Assembly (NCBI GenBank): GCA_021228405.1
Contig: JAJQRF010000011.1
Coordinates: 62,001 to 126,000, forward strand
Length of the DNA: 64,000 nt
Direction: 5' to 3'
Origin: Pyrinomonadaceae bacterium
Lineage (GTDB): Bacteria; Acidobacteriota; Blastocatellia; Pyrinomonadales; Pyrinomonadaceae
Shown here: positions 51,965 to 61,432 of the stretch, in pieces
Layout: every line of letters starts with the position of its first letter
Position numbering within the stretch: the first letter of the stretch is position 1
Program-made: the position numbers and the translations under genes
Notes under the pieces: generated by a model
Database searches by the model: none
What the model saw: the letters and a program-made list of their open reading frames with translations, nothing else
Told to the model about the DNA's origin: nothing

Positions 51965-52771
51965 TTAGTTTTGATGACAAGCCCAGAACGATGGTGTCGA
52001 AGCAGGATTTATCTTCGGCTTCGGAATTTTGGCGCGAAATTCGTCCGTAAATTTGCCGTCAATGCGGACGCTGAAGGTCAAACCGTCCGCCGCGTCACTG
52101 CCGTGATATTGATTCACCGTATCGAACCAAGCCGTGTATCCATCGACATATTTCCTCTTGTTCGTTTGCTCGTTGAGCATATAAAAAGGCTTTTTCAAAT
52201 TTGTGCGAAACCATAAAAACTCGTGACAAATATCCGTTTCGATATGATCGCGATGTGCCGGCACCGCGCGCCTGACATCGTCATAAATAATTAACATTCT
52301 GCCCGTTGATTCAAAAGGAAGCGTTTTTACAAAATCCATCAAAAGCGTAAATTCGGTCGCATAAACGGTCGGATGCCAGACCTCGGTTCGGTCGAGATCG
52401 AAATAGCTGTCGGGCAATTCCGAGTGAGCGAGATAGATCATCCGCGAACCGGGAATGATCGGCGCGTTATTTTGCAAACAATACGGTCCCGTATAAAATT
52501 TCAAATCTTCGTGCGTTTGAATATGACGCTTGATTCTTTGCCTCATATAGCCGTCGAGAGAGCGCAGCCGTTCGATGTCTATAAATTCGTCAAAAGATTT
52601 GTATGAAGGATAAAAAATGCCTGAATCGACTTCCGAATTGAAATATTCCGTGTCGATCACGCCGCTTTCGGTCTTTGTTGTTACGGATGAAATCATAATA
52701 ATGTTTACGGCTTTCTTATTTTTTACTGTTTTCTTATTAAACCGACCGACCGCCGATTTTCGATAAATCAT
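51965..52771 (-). CDS. 2OG-Fe(II) oxygenase-like protein
   Basis: 268 residues. The iron site can be read as His173-x-Asp175 in VPAHRDHIETD and distal His223 in NQYHGSDAADG, with the 2OG-binding Arg236 in SVRIDGK, the spacing of aspartyl/asparaginyl-hydroxylase-like oxygenases. A GGGAT site precedes ATG 52771; ATG 52696 is an alternative that drops 25 basic residues. It lies 127 bp upstream of the ATP-grasp fusion on the same strand, so it probably modifies the same product. Confidence 0.75.
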   Translation of the reverse strand: MIYRKSAVGRFNKKTVKNKKAVNIIMISSVTTKTESGVIDTEYFNSEVDSGIFYPSYKSFDEFIDIERLRSLDGYMRQRIKRHIQTHEDLKFYTGPYCLQNNAPIIPGSRMIYLAHSELPDSYFDLDRTEVWHPTVYATEFTLLMDFVKTLPFESTGRMLIIYDDVRRAVPAHRDHIETDICHEFLWFRTNLKKPFYMLNEQTNKRKYVDGYTAWFDTVNQYHGSDAADGLTFSVRIDGKFTDEFRAKIPKPKINPASTPSFWACHQN

Positions 52772-52909
52772 TTAAAATCCCGACTTTTCGATACAAATCA
52801 AGTTAACGTTAAATAGAATTAAATAATCTGTATGAAAGCCGACAAACTTTGATTTTAGTGATCGGAAAGCTTCGTGCGCGGGCAAATTTTCCCGCTTTGC
52901 TTCGATGGA

Positions 52910-55900
52910 TCAGAGTTTAGAGATTTTTACTTTTTTCAAAATATCGTCGTAACGTTCGTCGTTGTGCAGAATTTTTAACTTCGGTTCGGTTGCGAGCCAA
53001 TTTGTCCACGCGCTGTATTCCGCGACGGTTTTTTCGAGGTATTCAAAAGCGGTGTCGATCTCGCCGACTGCCAGATGCGTCATCGCCATAAAATACGGCA
53101 TTACATATTGCGTCTTTTCCGCTTCCTGCAATTTCGCCAATTGTTCCCGCGCTTCTTCGATCTTTCCCGCCGCCGCGAGTGCAAAGCAATAGTCGTAAAC
53201 CGGAAGCATGGTCGAAGGCATCAGTTCCAGTCCTTTCTGACAGGTTTCGAGGGCTTCGTCAATTCGTCCGAGTTCAAGCAGAATGTTGCCTGACTGCAAA
53301 TATCCCTGCGCAAAACCCGAGTCGAGTTCGATGATTTCCTGTGCTTTGGTAAGAGCTTCATCAAAAAATCCTGCCTGGTAAGCCGTCCAAGCCGTGAGCG
53401 TTTTGGCACGAAGCGAAAACGGGTCGAGCTGTTCCGCCAGCCGCACTTCTTTCATCCCTTCTTCAAATCGTCCCGAACCGACGAGAAGCGCGGAAAACCA
53501 TTCGTGTGCAAGCGAATAATTCGGATTCAGTTCGAGGGCGCGGCGGTATGAAATTTCCGTTTTTTCCCAATCTCGTATACAAGAATAGTAAAGTCCGATG
53601 GCGGCGTGGGCTTCGGCAAGCTGATCGTCGATTTCGAGCGCGCGCGATGCCGCTTCAAAAACCTTTGGAAGGCTAATTTCGGGCGGAATCACGCCGTAAA
53701 TCGACGACCAGGTGTAAAAATCGGCAATTCCCGTGTAAGCCAGCGCGTAGTCCGGATCGAGTTCGACGGCTTTTTGAAACAGCGTGATCGCTTTCCCCAA
53801 AGACTCTGGTGTGAACTGACTCCAGAAAAATCGCCCGCGCAAGTAGGCTTCGTGGGCTTCTGCGCTGCTCGTTCCGCGCTTTGCAAGCTGTCGTTGGTCT
53901 TCGCCCGTCAAACGCGGTAAGAGCGAACGCGTCACGCGGTCTGAGATCGAATCTTCGAGCGCGAGAACGTCCGTGTAATCTTCATCGAAACGCATCGCCC
54001 AATGCGTCGAACTTTCGCCGACATCCAACAATTGCGCCGCGACGCGGATCCGATTGCCGATGCGCCGGATATTTCCGTCAACCACGAAATCAACGCCGAG
54101 TTTTTTTCCGACCGCGAACGGCTCAACGTCGCTTTTCCCGAGATTCAGCACCGAACTCGTCGGGCGCACCAAAAAACGCCGCACATTTGAGAGCCGCATC
54201 GTCAGAGCGTCCGCCAACCCGAAACCAAGATATTCGTCCTCGCTTCCCGTATTTACGTTTGAAATGAATTTGAACGGTAGAACGGCGATCGATTTTTCAC
54301 TGCCGCCCGTCGTCGTTTCCGAATTCGGCGGACGCGACTGCAATTCGTAGATCGGATTATTCGTTTTTTCGAGCAGTTTCAAATAGTGCGGGTCTTTGCG
54401 GAAACGGTCGAGTTTCGGTTCGATGCCGAACCAGATGAACCATTCGTTTCTTTCGTCGATCGCTTTTTCAAACCATTTCGCGGCTTCGCCGAATTCATCG
54501 AAGGCGGCATACGCCATTCCGAGAAAATAGGGTTTGACGTATCCTTTTGCCTCCAACTCCTTTATTTCGTTCAAAATCTGAACAGCTTCCTCGAGTTTTC
54601 CGTCAGCGATCAGCGCGTAAATCAGCATATATCGCGGCATCGCACTGTCTTTCCATAATTCGACCGCAAGCTGCAAAACCTCAACGGCTTCCGCCAATTT
54701 TCCGGCGTTTGTCAGACTGTTGCCGAGATGCAGTAAAACCTGCGGAAAATCGCCGACCATTTCGCGCACACGTCTTGCTTTTGCAATACCTTTTGAAAAA
54801 TTTCGCACCTGATAAAGTGTCCACGAAGTCATCAGCATCGCTTTCGGCGCAAGCGGGTCGAGTTCTTCGGCGCGTTTGATTTCCGCGACGGCTTCATCGA
54901 AACGACCTTGCGACGCGAGAAAATTTGAATAACATTCGTGTGCAAACGAATAATTCGGACTGAGTTCGAGCGATCTTTTGACGAGTTTTTCGGCTTCCGC
55001 CCAGTTCCAGTCGTAAAGCAAAGTCGCAAAAGCGAGTTGTGCGTATGATTCGCCCGATTGATCGTCGATCTCAAGTGCACGCCGCGCCGCGGTTTTCGCT
55101 TGCGGAAAACCTTCGTTTGAAGGAATATGTCCGAAAATGCTCGCCCAGATATAAAAATCGGCAATCCCGACGTGCGGCAGAACGTAATTCGGATCGATCG
55201 CGATCGCTTCGCGGAAACATTCGACCGCTTTGTAAAGGTCTTCGCCCGTGAAACGGTTTTGCAGGTAACGTCCGCGCATATAAGCCTGATATGCGGCGGG
55301 CACGTTCGTTCCGCGTCTTTCGAGTTTTTGCTTTTCGTCGCCCGTTAATTGCGGAAGCAACAGATTAGCGACCTTTTCGGAAATAACGTCTTCGAGTTCG
55401 AGCACGTCGGTAAAATTTTCGTCAAACTTTTCCGCCCAACGCGTCGAATTTTCACTGACGTTCAAAAGCTGAACCGTGACGCGGATGCGGTCGCCGACAC
55501 GCCGGAAATTTCCTTCCAAAATGTAATTGACCCCGAGTTCCCTGCCCGCTTCAAACGGGTTTGCCGTCACTTCCGCATAGCGCAAAACCGAGCTTGTCGG
55601 GCGCACGACGATGCGGCGGATATTCGTCAAACGCGCCACCAGTGCGTCAGCCAAACCGATGCTCAAATATTGATCGTCAGCCGACTGCGATTCGCCGAAA
55701 AACATCGATTTGAGCGGCAAAATCGCAATCGAACGCGTTTCGTTTACGCTTGAAACGCTCTTTGCGGTCGATTCAAAAAATTCGGCTTTGACGGGCAGTT
55801 TTTCGAGAAAATTATCAATATCCCCGGCAAATTCGGCGGCTGAAATGTAACGTTCGCCGGAGTTTTTCCGCAATGCTTTGAGAATTATCTTTTCCAGATC

Positions 55901-56716
55901 GAACTCGATTCTTTCGCCGTGCCTTTCCGCATTTTGCGGTTCGTTTATCTCCGATGACGGGCGAACCGCAACCGACGACGGACGAATCGGCGTTTCTTCG
56001 CAGATGATCCGCGAGGCTTCGTGCGGCAGTTTGCGTTTCAAATAATAAGGGCGATGTCCCGTAACGAGTTCGTAAAGAATCACGCCTAAGCTGTAAACGT
56101 CCGAAGCAGGCAAAATTTCGCCGCCGCAAACCTGTTCGGGCGAAGCGTATTCAGGTGTCATCACGCGCATTTGCGTCGCCGTCGGTTCGATCTCGGTGAC
56201 TTCAAGTTCGGCATCGAAAACCTTTGCGATGCCGAAATCGAGCAGTTTCGGCTTGCCGTCCGGTTTGACGAGAATATTCGACGGTTTCAGATCGCGGTGA
56301 ATCACCTGAATTTCGTGCGCGGCTTGCACGGCATCGCAAATCTGCTTAAAAATCTGCAATCTTTCGTTAATGTTCAGATGTTTTTCGTCGCAAAACCGGT
56401 AAAGCGGTTTGCCTGCGATATATTCCATCACGAAATACGGCAAACCGTCGGCGGTCGAACCGCCGCCGAGAAAATAAGCGATGTTCGGATGATTCAAAGC
56501 GGCTAAAATCTGGCGTTCGCGGCGAAAGCGTTTGAGGATCAGATCGGTGTCCATTCCGCGTTTAATTAATTTGACGGCAACTGTCTGATCGAATTCGCCG
56601 TCGGCGCGTTCCGCAAGATAAACCGCACCCATTCCGCCGCGTCCGAGTTCGCGTTTCAACTCGAAAACGCCGACACGCTGACCGATCATCGAATCCTGTT
56701 TATCTTCGTAACTCAT
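52910..56716 (-). CDS. Ser/Thr protein kinase with two tandem sensor/TPR modules
   Basis: 1268 residues. Kinase domain 20-310: GRGGMGAVYLAE, Lys49, HRDLKPSN with Asp142, DFG 160-162. Then two copies of one module, at about 325-780 and 800-1265. Each has an adenylate-cyclase-associated FlgO-like part (SIAILPLKSMFFG / SIAVLPFKFISNV; RPTSSVLRY / RPTSSVLNL; LPQLTGDEKQKL / LPRLTGEDQRQL) and about nine TPR units (KAVECFREAIAIDPNY / KAITLFQKAVELDPDY). No membrane segment is evident, so it is probably soluble. Confidence 0.93.
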   Translation of the reverse strand: MSYEDKQDSMIGQRVGVFELKRELGRGGMGAVYLAERADGEFDQTVAVKLIKRGMDTDLILKRFRRERQILAALNHPNIAYFLGGGSTADGLPYFVMEYIAGKPLYRFCDEKHLNINERLQIFKQICDAVQAAHEIQVIHRDLKPSNILVKPDGKPKLLDFGIAKVFDAELEVTEIEPTATQMRVMTPEYASPEQVCGGEILPASDVYSLGVILYELVTGHRPYYLKRKLPHEASRIICEETPIRPSSVAVRPSSEINEPQNAERHGERIEFDLEKIILKALRKNSGERYISAAEFAGDIDNFLEKLPVKAEFFESTAKSVSSVNETRSIAILPLKSMFFGESQSADDQYLSIGLADALVARLTNIRRIVVRPTSSVLRYAEVTANPFEAGRELGVNYILEGNFRRVGDRIRVTVQLLNVSENSTRWAEKFDENFTDVLELEDVISEKVANLLLPQLTGDEKQKLERRGTNVPAAYQAYMRGRYLQNRFTGEDLYKAVECFREAIAIDPNYVLPHVGIADFYIWASIFGHIPSNEGFPQAKTAARRALEIDDQSGESYAQLAFATLLYDWNWAEAEKLVKRSLELSPNYSFAHECYSNFLASQGRFDEAVAEIKRAEELDPLAPKAMLMTSWTLYQVRNFSKGIAKARRVREMVGDFPQVLLHLGNSLTNAGKLAEAVEVLQLAVELWKDSAMPRYMLIYALIADGKLEEAVQILNEIKELEAKGYVKPYFLGMAYAAFDEFGEAAKWFEKAIDERNEWFIWFGIEPKLDRFRKDPHYLKLLEKTNNPIYELQSRPPNSETTTGGSEKSIAVLPFKFISNVNTGSEDEYLGFGLADALTMRLSNVRRFLVRPTSSVLNLGKSDVEPFAVGKKLGVDFVVDGNIRRIGNRIRVAAQLLDVGESSTHWAMRFDEDYTDVLALEDSISDRVTRSLLPRLTGEDQRQLAKRGTSSAEAHEAYLRGRFFWSQFTPESLGKAITLFQKAVELDPDYALAYTGIADFYTWSSIYGVIPPEISLPKVFEAASRALEIDDQLAEAHAAIGLYYSCIRDWEKTEISYRRALELNPNYSLAHEWFSALLVGSGRFEEGMKEVRLAEQLDPFSLRAKTLTAWTAYQAGFFDEALTKAQEIIELDSGFAQGYLQSGNILLELGRIDEALETCQKGLELMPSTMLPVYDYCFALAAAGKIEEAREQLAKLQEAEKTQYVMPYFMAMTHLAVGEIDTAFEYLEKTVAEYSAWTNWLATEPKLKILHNDERYDDILKKVKISKL

Positions 56717-56931
56717 TTTTGGAGGTGAACTGCTTGAAACGTAGAAATTTCAGTAGTTTATTTTGTCACTAGCCGGTGATGCGGTCAATCGATTTTCGTA
56801 ATTCTATGGGGAAAATGAAAACTTTTTTCGTTTTTTCATCCAATTATTTTTCAGGCTGATACATTTTCCGAAATTCTTGCGCGTTTAGAATTGAGCGGCT
56901 GAAAATCCGCAATTATGAAAGGAGCGCATTT

Positions 56932-57414
56932 ATGAAATTTATATCATTTTTATTCTTATTTTTATTCCTGGCAGTAAGCCAAACATTTGCCCAGAAAGTC
57001 CCTGCCGAGCTCGTCGGTGAATGGCACAACGGAAGCGTTTCGATGTTGCAGGACAAAAATCTGACGACCGGACAAACGACCGCTTCAAACGGTTCGACGT
57101 TTACCTATAAATTTTCGGCAAACGGAAATTTTGAATATATCGGCTATATGAAATCGACGATGTATGGCTGCACGACCGATCTTTTCAACGACAAACGCGG
57201 CAAGGTCGAGATCGACGGCGACCAGATCACGTTCATCCCGTCGAAAAACTACTGGAAAAATACTTACAGTTGTTCGCCGAAATCGAACAAGGAAAGAAAT
57301 TACACGTTGGAACGTGAAACTTACACGTGGAGCACGAAAACCGACGAATACGAAAAGGAATATATTTGTCTGGCAAATGCCAAAGGCGAAACCTGCTTCC
57401 GCCGAGAAGAGTAA
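56932..57414 (+). CDS. Small secreted protein, lipocalin-like pattern
   Basis: 160 residues with a signal peptide (FISFLFLFLFLAVSQTFAQ). Mature part: ELVGEWHNGSVSMLQD, a strand-rich run with TFTYKFSANGNFEYIGYM and ITFIPSKNYWKNTYSC, suggesting a small beta barrel with two Cys pairs. GGAG lies close before the ATG. No named family is recognised. Confidence 0.7.
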   Translation: MKFISFLFLFLFLAVSQTFAQKVPAELVGEWHNGSVSMLQDKNLTTGQTTASNGSTFTYKFSANGNFEYIGYMKSTMYGCTTDLFNDKRGKVEIDGDQITFIPSKNYWKNTYSCSPKSNKERNYTLERETYTWSTKTDEYEKEYICLANAKGETCFRREE

Positions 57415-57442
57415 TTTTTGATTTTTCGTCCTCTTTCCGTTC

Positions 57443-57470
57443 GGGCAAATCGAAAGATTTGCCCTTTTTA
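57443..57470 (+). terminator. Intrinsic terminator with GAAA tetraloop
   Basis: GGGCAAATC (57443-57451), loop GAAA, GATTTGCCC (57456-57464), then TTTTTA. Confidence 0.93.
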
Positions 57471-57628
57471 TTGCTCGCTATTCGAGCATAAGTCCACACT
57501 AAACAATTAAAGAATCGATCTAAAGAATGAATCTTTATCTGTTTTTTGAGACTTTTTTTAATTTTATTGCGCGTTAGAAATTGAGCCGAAAATTATTTCG
57601 GCAAAACTATTTTGAGGATTTCGATTTT

Positions 57629-59983
57629 ATGAAAAGAGCGGTGTTTCCGAACAAATTTTTAACATTTCTGTTTTGTCTGAGTTTATTTAACGGCGTTTCG
57701 GTTTTCGCGCAAAAACGTCCCGCTGCAAAAACAAATCAGCCTGTTTCGACAAAACAAACAGGAAAAAGATGCGCGGGCGGCTGGAGCGGAATCGTCACGT
57801 ATAAAAAGACTCTCAAGGATTCGCTCGAATCGGACGAACCCGGAATCCGTAAAAACATCGACCGCATCAAGCATAAAACTTCGCGCGATTACAATTACAC
57901 GGGTCGCGCCGTCGTTGACGGAACAAATCCGCAAAATCCCGCCGTCAGCACAAACGTAAATTTTACCGACAACGATCTGAATTGGGGACAGGAAAAAGTT
58001 TGGGATTCGTGCGGTTCGCGCGAAAGCGGACATTGGTTCATCATCGAAGGAACCGACGACCGCCAAACGCAGGCGCAAGCAAGCGGTTCGGCGGAATCTT
58101 TTAATTTGAGCGTCGATGAAGCAAGCGGAAATTATGCTTTCAGTTTGCAGTTTCCCGATGCGAAAGGCGTTTACAAACGCGAACAGCACGTCAAACGCAG
58201 CGGTCACTGCCAGCCGAGAAACAATGAGCCTCTCGATAAATCGGACAACGAACCGACCAAGATCAACGGCGAAAGTCTTTCCATCGATTCGCAAAAGGTC
58301 GATCCCGAAAATCCCGACGTTTTGACGGGAACGAAAGTTTGGGGCGACGACGGAAAAGGTGCTGTCCGAACTTTTATTTATGAAGTTTCGTGGCATTTTA
58401 CGCGCTGTCCGGGAAAACTTTTGATTACCGATCTGAAATTCGAGCATCCCGATTTTCCTGATTTTGAAAACTGGAAAGAGATCGAAAATCCGAAAGGCAC
58501 GATCGACGGAAACCGAATAAAAGTCAAGGCGAAAGTTTTGAATATGACGGCGGAAACGAAATACGCCGAGCTGAAAATCGCCGAAACCTACAAAGGCGAC
58601 AAATACAACGGCGCACGTCCTGACGAACCTTTGCCCGAAGCCGAATCTTCTTTCCGCATCGACGCGGGCGAAGAAAAGGAATTTGAATTTATCTGGGATT
58701 CGGAAGGTCAGGCGTGGTTTGACGACGGTCGTCCGCATCTTTTCCACCGCATCAAAGCCGAACTCGCGGAAAACGGGCAGAAAAAAGACGAAAAGGAAAA
58801 ACCTTTAAATATCGCCCCGAAACCGTTGGTGTTGGTTCACGGCGTTTATTCCGATCACACGATTTGGGAGCCGCTTTATCAAAATCTTCTGACGCTGAAT
58901 CACAGTTATCAATGGAAAGCTTACGCCGTCGGTGCCGAACCGCAATTCGGCGTGATGCGGATGGGCAAATGGAACGGAAGCGATGCCAGCTTCAATTCCG
59001 TTTACGATAACGCCGATCAGCTTGCGAAATACATAAAACACGCGCAGGAAGATGCGAATGCGTGGCACGTCGATCTGGTTGCACATTCGACCGGCGGACT
59101 CGTGGCGCGGCTTTATCTGCATAAATCGATGCCTGTCAGTCCCGATGCGCGTCCGTTGGTAAAACATTTAACGATGCTCGGAACTCCGAACGGCGGCGTT
59201 CCCTGCGCCGATGTATTTGTCGGAAAGCTCGGAATGTTTCAAACCGAACGCTCTTTGCGCGAACTGACCAACGACGAAATGCTTCGTTTCAATCAATTCG
59301 TTGTCAATACGGGTGGCACGAAATTTTCGGCATTGGTCGGCAATTCCGTTCCCGTCATTTGCGGCGGTTTTGAATGGAACGACAGTTTTGTGACGGTCAA
59401 ATCCGCCAAATTCGGCGTTGAAGATTTTGCATATTCAAACGATCTGAACTGGCAATTGGTTGATGCGAAAAATTTCGGTAATTTCGTCAAACCGCACATC
59501 GTGAGCGGACCGAAAGGAACTTATCCTTTCCCCGTCAAATCCGATCCGAACGACTTTGACCGTTGGAAAATGAACGGAAGTTTTTACGGTAATCTTAACG
59601 ATAACTTTGCAAATGTTTCGTTGACGGACGAAGCGACGCAAAATCCGCAGAATTTCAGTAAAGAATTGAAGCTTGCGCCGAATCAAAGTCTTGAAATCGA
59701 AATTCCCGTCGAAGCGGCGGCAAATCTCGGCGTGACATTCGTGGCGGCGAAAAACATTTCGGTTTCGTTGATAAACGATAAAGGAATCGCCGTCAGCAAA
59801 AATTTATCGACCTCGGAGTTTGCCGCATCGCCGTTTCGGATGGTTTTTACCAACAAACCTGTCGTAAAATCCGTGTGGAAATTGCGCATCGAAAATTCTT
59901 CGGCAACGGAAGAAAAATTTGCCGCTTTCGCGTGGTCGGCAAGCGATCTGAAAACTATAAATAAATCTTTGGTCGGTGAATAA
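57629..59983 (+). CDS. Secreted alpha/beta-hydrolase (lipase/PGAP1-like)
   Basis: 784 residues from ATG 57629, where the signal peptide starts (FLTFLFCLSLFNGVSVFAQ). The N-terminal 400 residues are strand-rich (Ig-like in style). The hydrolase part has the oxyanion phrase VLVHGVYSDHTIWEP and the nucleophile elbow VDLVAHSTGGLVARLYL with Ser487, then HLTMLGTPNGG. A late His/Asp pair is likely but not certain. It is an extracytoplasmic esterase or lipase; substrate unknown. Confidence 0.85.
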   Translation: MKRAVFPNKFLTFLFCLSLFNGVSVFAQKRPAAKTNQPVSTKQTGKRCAGGWSGIVTYKKTLKDSLESDEPGIRKNIDRIKHKTSRDYNYTGRAVVDGTNPQNPAVSTNVNFTDNDLNWGQEKVWDSCGSRESGHWFIIEGTDDRQTQAQASGSAESFNLSVDEASGNYAFSLQFPDAKGVYKREQHVKRSGHCQPRNNEPLDKSDNEPTKINGESLSIDSQKVDPENPDVLTGTKVWGDDGKGAVRTFIYEVSWHFTRCPGKLLITDLKFEHPDFPDFENWKEIENPKGTIDGNRIKVKAKVLNMTAETKYAELKIAETYKGDKYNGARPDEPLPEAESSFRIDAGEEKEFEFIWDSEGQAWFDDGRPHLFHRIKAELAENGQKKDEKEKPLNIAPKPLVLVHGVYSDHTIWEPLYQNLLTLNHSYQWKAYAVGAEPQFGVMRMGKWNGSDASFNSVYDNADQLAKYIKHAQEDANAWHVDLVAHSTGGLVARLYLHKSMPVSPDARPLVKHLTMLGTPNGGVPCADVFVGKLGMFQTERSLRELTNDEMLRFNQFVVNTGGTKFSALVGNSVPVICGGFEWNDSFVTVKSAKFGVEDFAYSNDLNWQLVDAKNFGNFVKPHIVSGPKGTYPFPVKSDPNDFDRWKMNGSFYGNLNDNFANVSLTDEATQNPQNFSKELKLAPNQSLEIEIPVEAAANLGVTFVAAKNISVSLINDKGIAVSKNLSTSEFAASPFRMVFTNKPVVKSVWKLRIENSSATEEKFAAFAWSASDLKTINKSLVGE

Positions 59984-59987
59984 ATTT

Positions 59988-60533
59988 ATGAGATTAGAAC
60001 CAATCAAAAAACCTTCGGGAATTTTTCTAAAAATCGCCTATTTCGTCAGCAAACAGCAATTCGGCAAAGTCTTAACGCCGATGAAGGTCATTTATGCGCG
60101 AAAACCTCAACTGCTGAATTTCGCAATGAAGATCGCGAAATTTGAAGACAAGCAGAATTCGCTTTCGACGGATTTGCGCATTTTCATAAAATACGCCGCC
60201 GCCGCGCAAAACGGCTGTTTATTCTGCACCGACATTGCGCTTGCCAAAGCCGTTAAAGAGAAAATCGGAACGGAAAAATTTACGGCTTTGCTCGACGAAA
60301 CGAAGCACGATTCATTCACCGAAAAAGAACGCGCCGTTTTCAATTTCATCAGGGAATATGCGGAAACGAAAAAGACGAGCGACGAAGTTTTTAAGGCTTT
60401 GCAAAAGAATTTTTCGGAAACCGAGATCGTCGAAATCCTCGCGCTCAATGCTTTCGAGCAATTCTACAACGCAATGACGATTCCGCTTCAGATCGAATCC
60501 GACGAGCTTGAGAAACTCGCGGCAGAAAAATAA
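59988..60533 (+). CDS. AhpD-like carboxymuconolactone decarboxylase family protein
   Basis: 181 residues. The redox site is Cys77-LF-Cys80 in AAQNGCLFCTDIALAKAV, typical of AhpD-type proteins with a disulfide. Helical otherwise. It starts 4 bp after the lipase gene and may be cotranscribed. Both cysteines are normal codons, unlike the two UGA-containing genes in this window. Confidence 0.88.
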   Translation: MRLEPIKKPSGIFLKIAYFVSKQQFGKVLTPMKVIYARKPQLLNFAMKIAKFEDKQNSLSTDLRIFIKYAAAAQNGCLFCTDIALAKAVKEKIGTEKFTALLDETKHDSFTEKERAVFNFIREYAETKKTSDEVFKALQKNFSETEIVEILALNAFEQFYNAMTIPLQIESDELEKLAAEK

Positions 60534-60536
60534 GAA

Positions 60537-60634
60537 GATTTTGCCCACGAAACACACGAAAAGCACGAAAAAAGGCAAAAACAATTTGTCTTATTTTTCG
60601 TTTCTTTCGTGTATTTCGTGGGCAAAATCTTTAT
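60537..60634. repeat. Long palindrome between convergent genes, copy 1
   Basis: Arms starting AGATTTGCCCACGAAACACA and ending TATTTCGTGGGCAAAATCT are largely complementary around an AT-rich centre. It lies between convergent genes and is repeated in inverted orientation at 62305-62408. Confidence 0.85.
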
Positions 60635-61164
60635 AAAAAATCTGTAACTTTTCCCGTTTTCACGAAAGTTCCCGCCATATCGGTGAGCGTGTGGCTTGCC
60701 GCGCCGAGCCATAGACCTGCGAAAAGCCAGATAAAGACGTGTTCGCCGAAATTAGCGCGGGCAACTTCGCCGATTCCGCTCCAGGCTTTTGTAAATTCGA
60801 TCAAACGCGGCAAATCGCCGCCCGTATAAGCGGCGTAAACGTATGCGCCGAGAAACGAAAGCAGTGTCAGCACGCCCATAAAATAAACGACGCGCAGAAA
60901 CGTGCCGAAAACCAATCCGTGCGACCAGCGCGAACGATGTTTGAAAAACGCCTGATACGGATACCAGAGCGATTTGAAAATTCCCCAACGCACGTATTGC
61001 TTGCTCATCGTGTCGAGATCGGGACCGAACATCAAACCGCCGATCAGAAACGCGACCGCCACCAAAACCGAATTCGGGACGCTTTCGGTAAATTTCCAGG
61101 TTGCCGCAAAAACAGGCGCGGCGAAAAAAAATGTAACTGCGTCGTGTGTTTTCCCTGAAGGCAT
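60631..61164 (-). CDS. DUF2227-like membrane metal-binding protein
   Basis: 177 residues. It begins PSGKTHDAVTF, with a His near the start, and has FGPDLDTMSKQYVRWG, FKHRSRWSHGLVFGTFLRVV and GAASHTLTDM, the metal-binding-like His/Asp pattern of DUF2227/YdjM-type proteins. Several membrane segments are seen. It is divergent from the UbiA-family gene. Function of the family is not established. Confidence 0.85.
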   Translation of the reverse strand: MPSGKTHDAVTFFFAAPVFAATWKFTESVPNSVLVAVAFLIGGLMFGPDLDTMSKQYVRWGIFKSLWYPYQAFFKHRSRWSHGLVFGTFLRVVYFMGVLTLLSFLGAYVYAAYTGGDLPRLIEFTKAWSGIGEVARANFGEHVFIWLFAGLWLGAASHTLTDMAGTFVKTGKVTDFL

Positions 61165-61172
61165 AATTCGAT

Positions 61173-61431
61173 TTTGGATTTAGGATTGCGGATTTCGGAT
61201 TTGCGACAATTCGCGACAAATCATTTTAACCAAAAGTTTCGTAATTTCAAATCTATTTGCAAAATGCGATTCTCTGTTTCGGTTGCTTGGCAAATTGCCT
61301 CGATAAATGCCGAAATAGTTTGTTTTTGCTACAATTTTCGTTTGGCAAAATATTTGCTTTTCTTGTCGATTGCATTTGTGAATTCGGGTTTTCGTCAAAT
61401 CCCAAATCCGAACTCCCAAATCCCAAATTGA
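61173..61431. repeat. Inverted degenerate simple repeats in a divergent promoter region
   Basis: Left: GGATTTAGGATTGCGGATTT followed by CGGATTTGCG. Right: AAATCCCAAATCCGAACTCC followed by CAAATCCCAAATTG. They are inverted relative to each other and border the 268-bp gap between divergent genes; the centre is AT-rich with no gene. Confidence 0.65.
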
Positions 61432-61432
61432 A

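Noticed and set aside
57683-58747. 354-codon minus-strand frame
   Set aside because: It is the shadow of the secreted lipase-like gene, which has a signal peptide and a catalytic Ser motif; the shadow has no recognisable feature.
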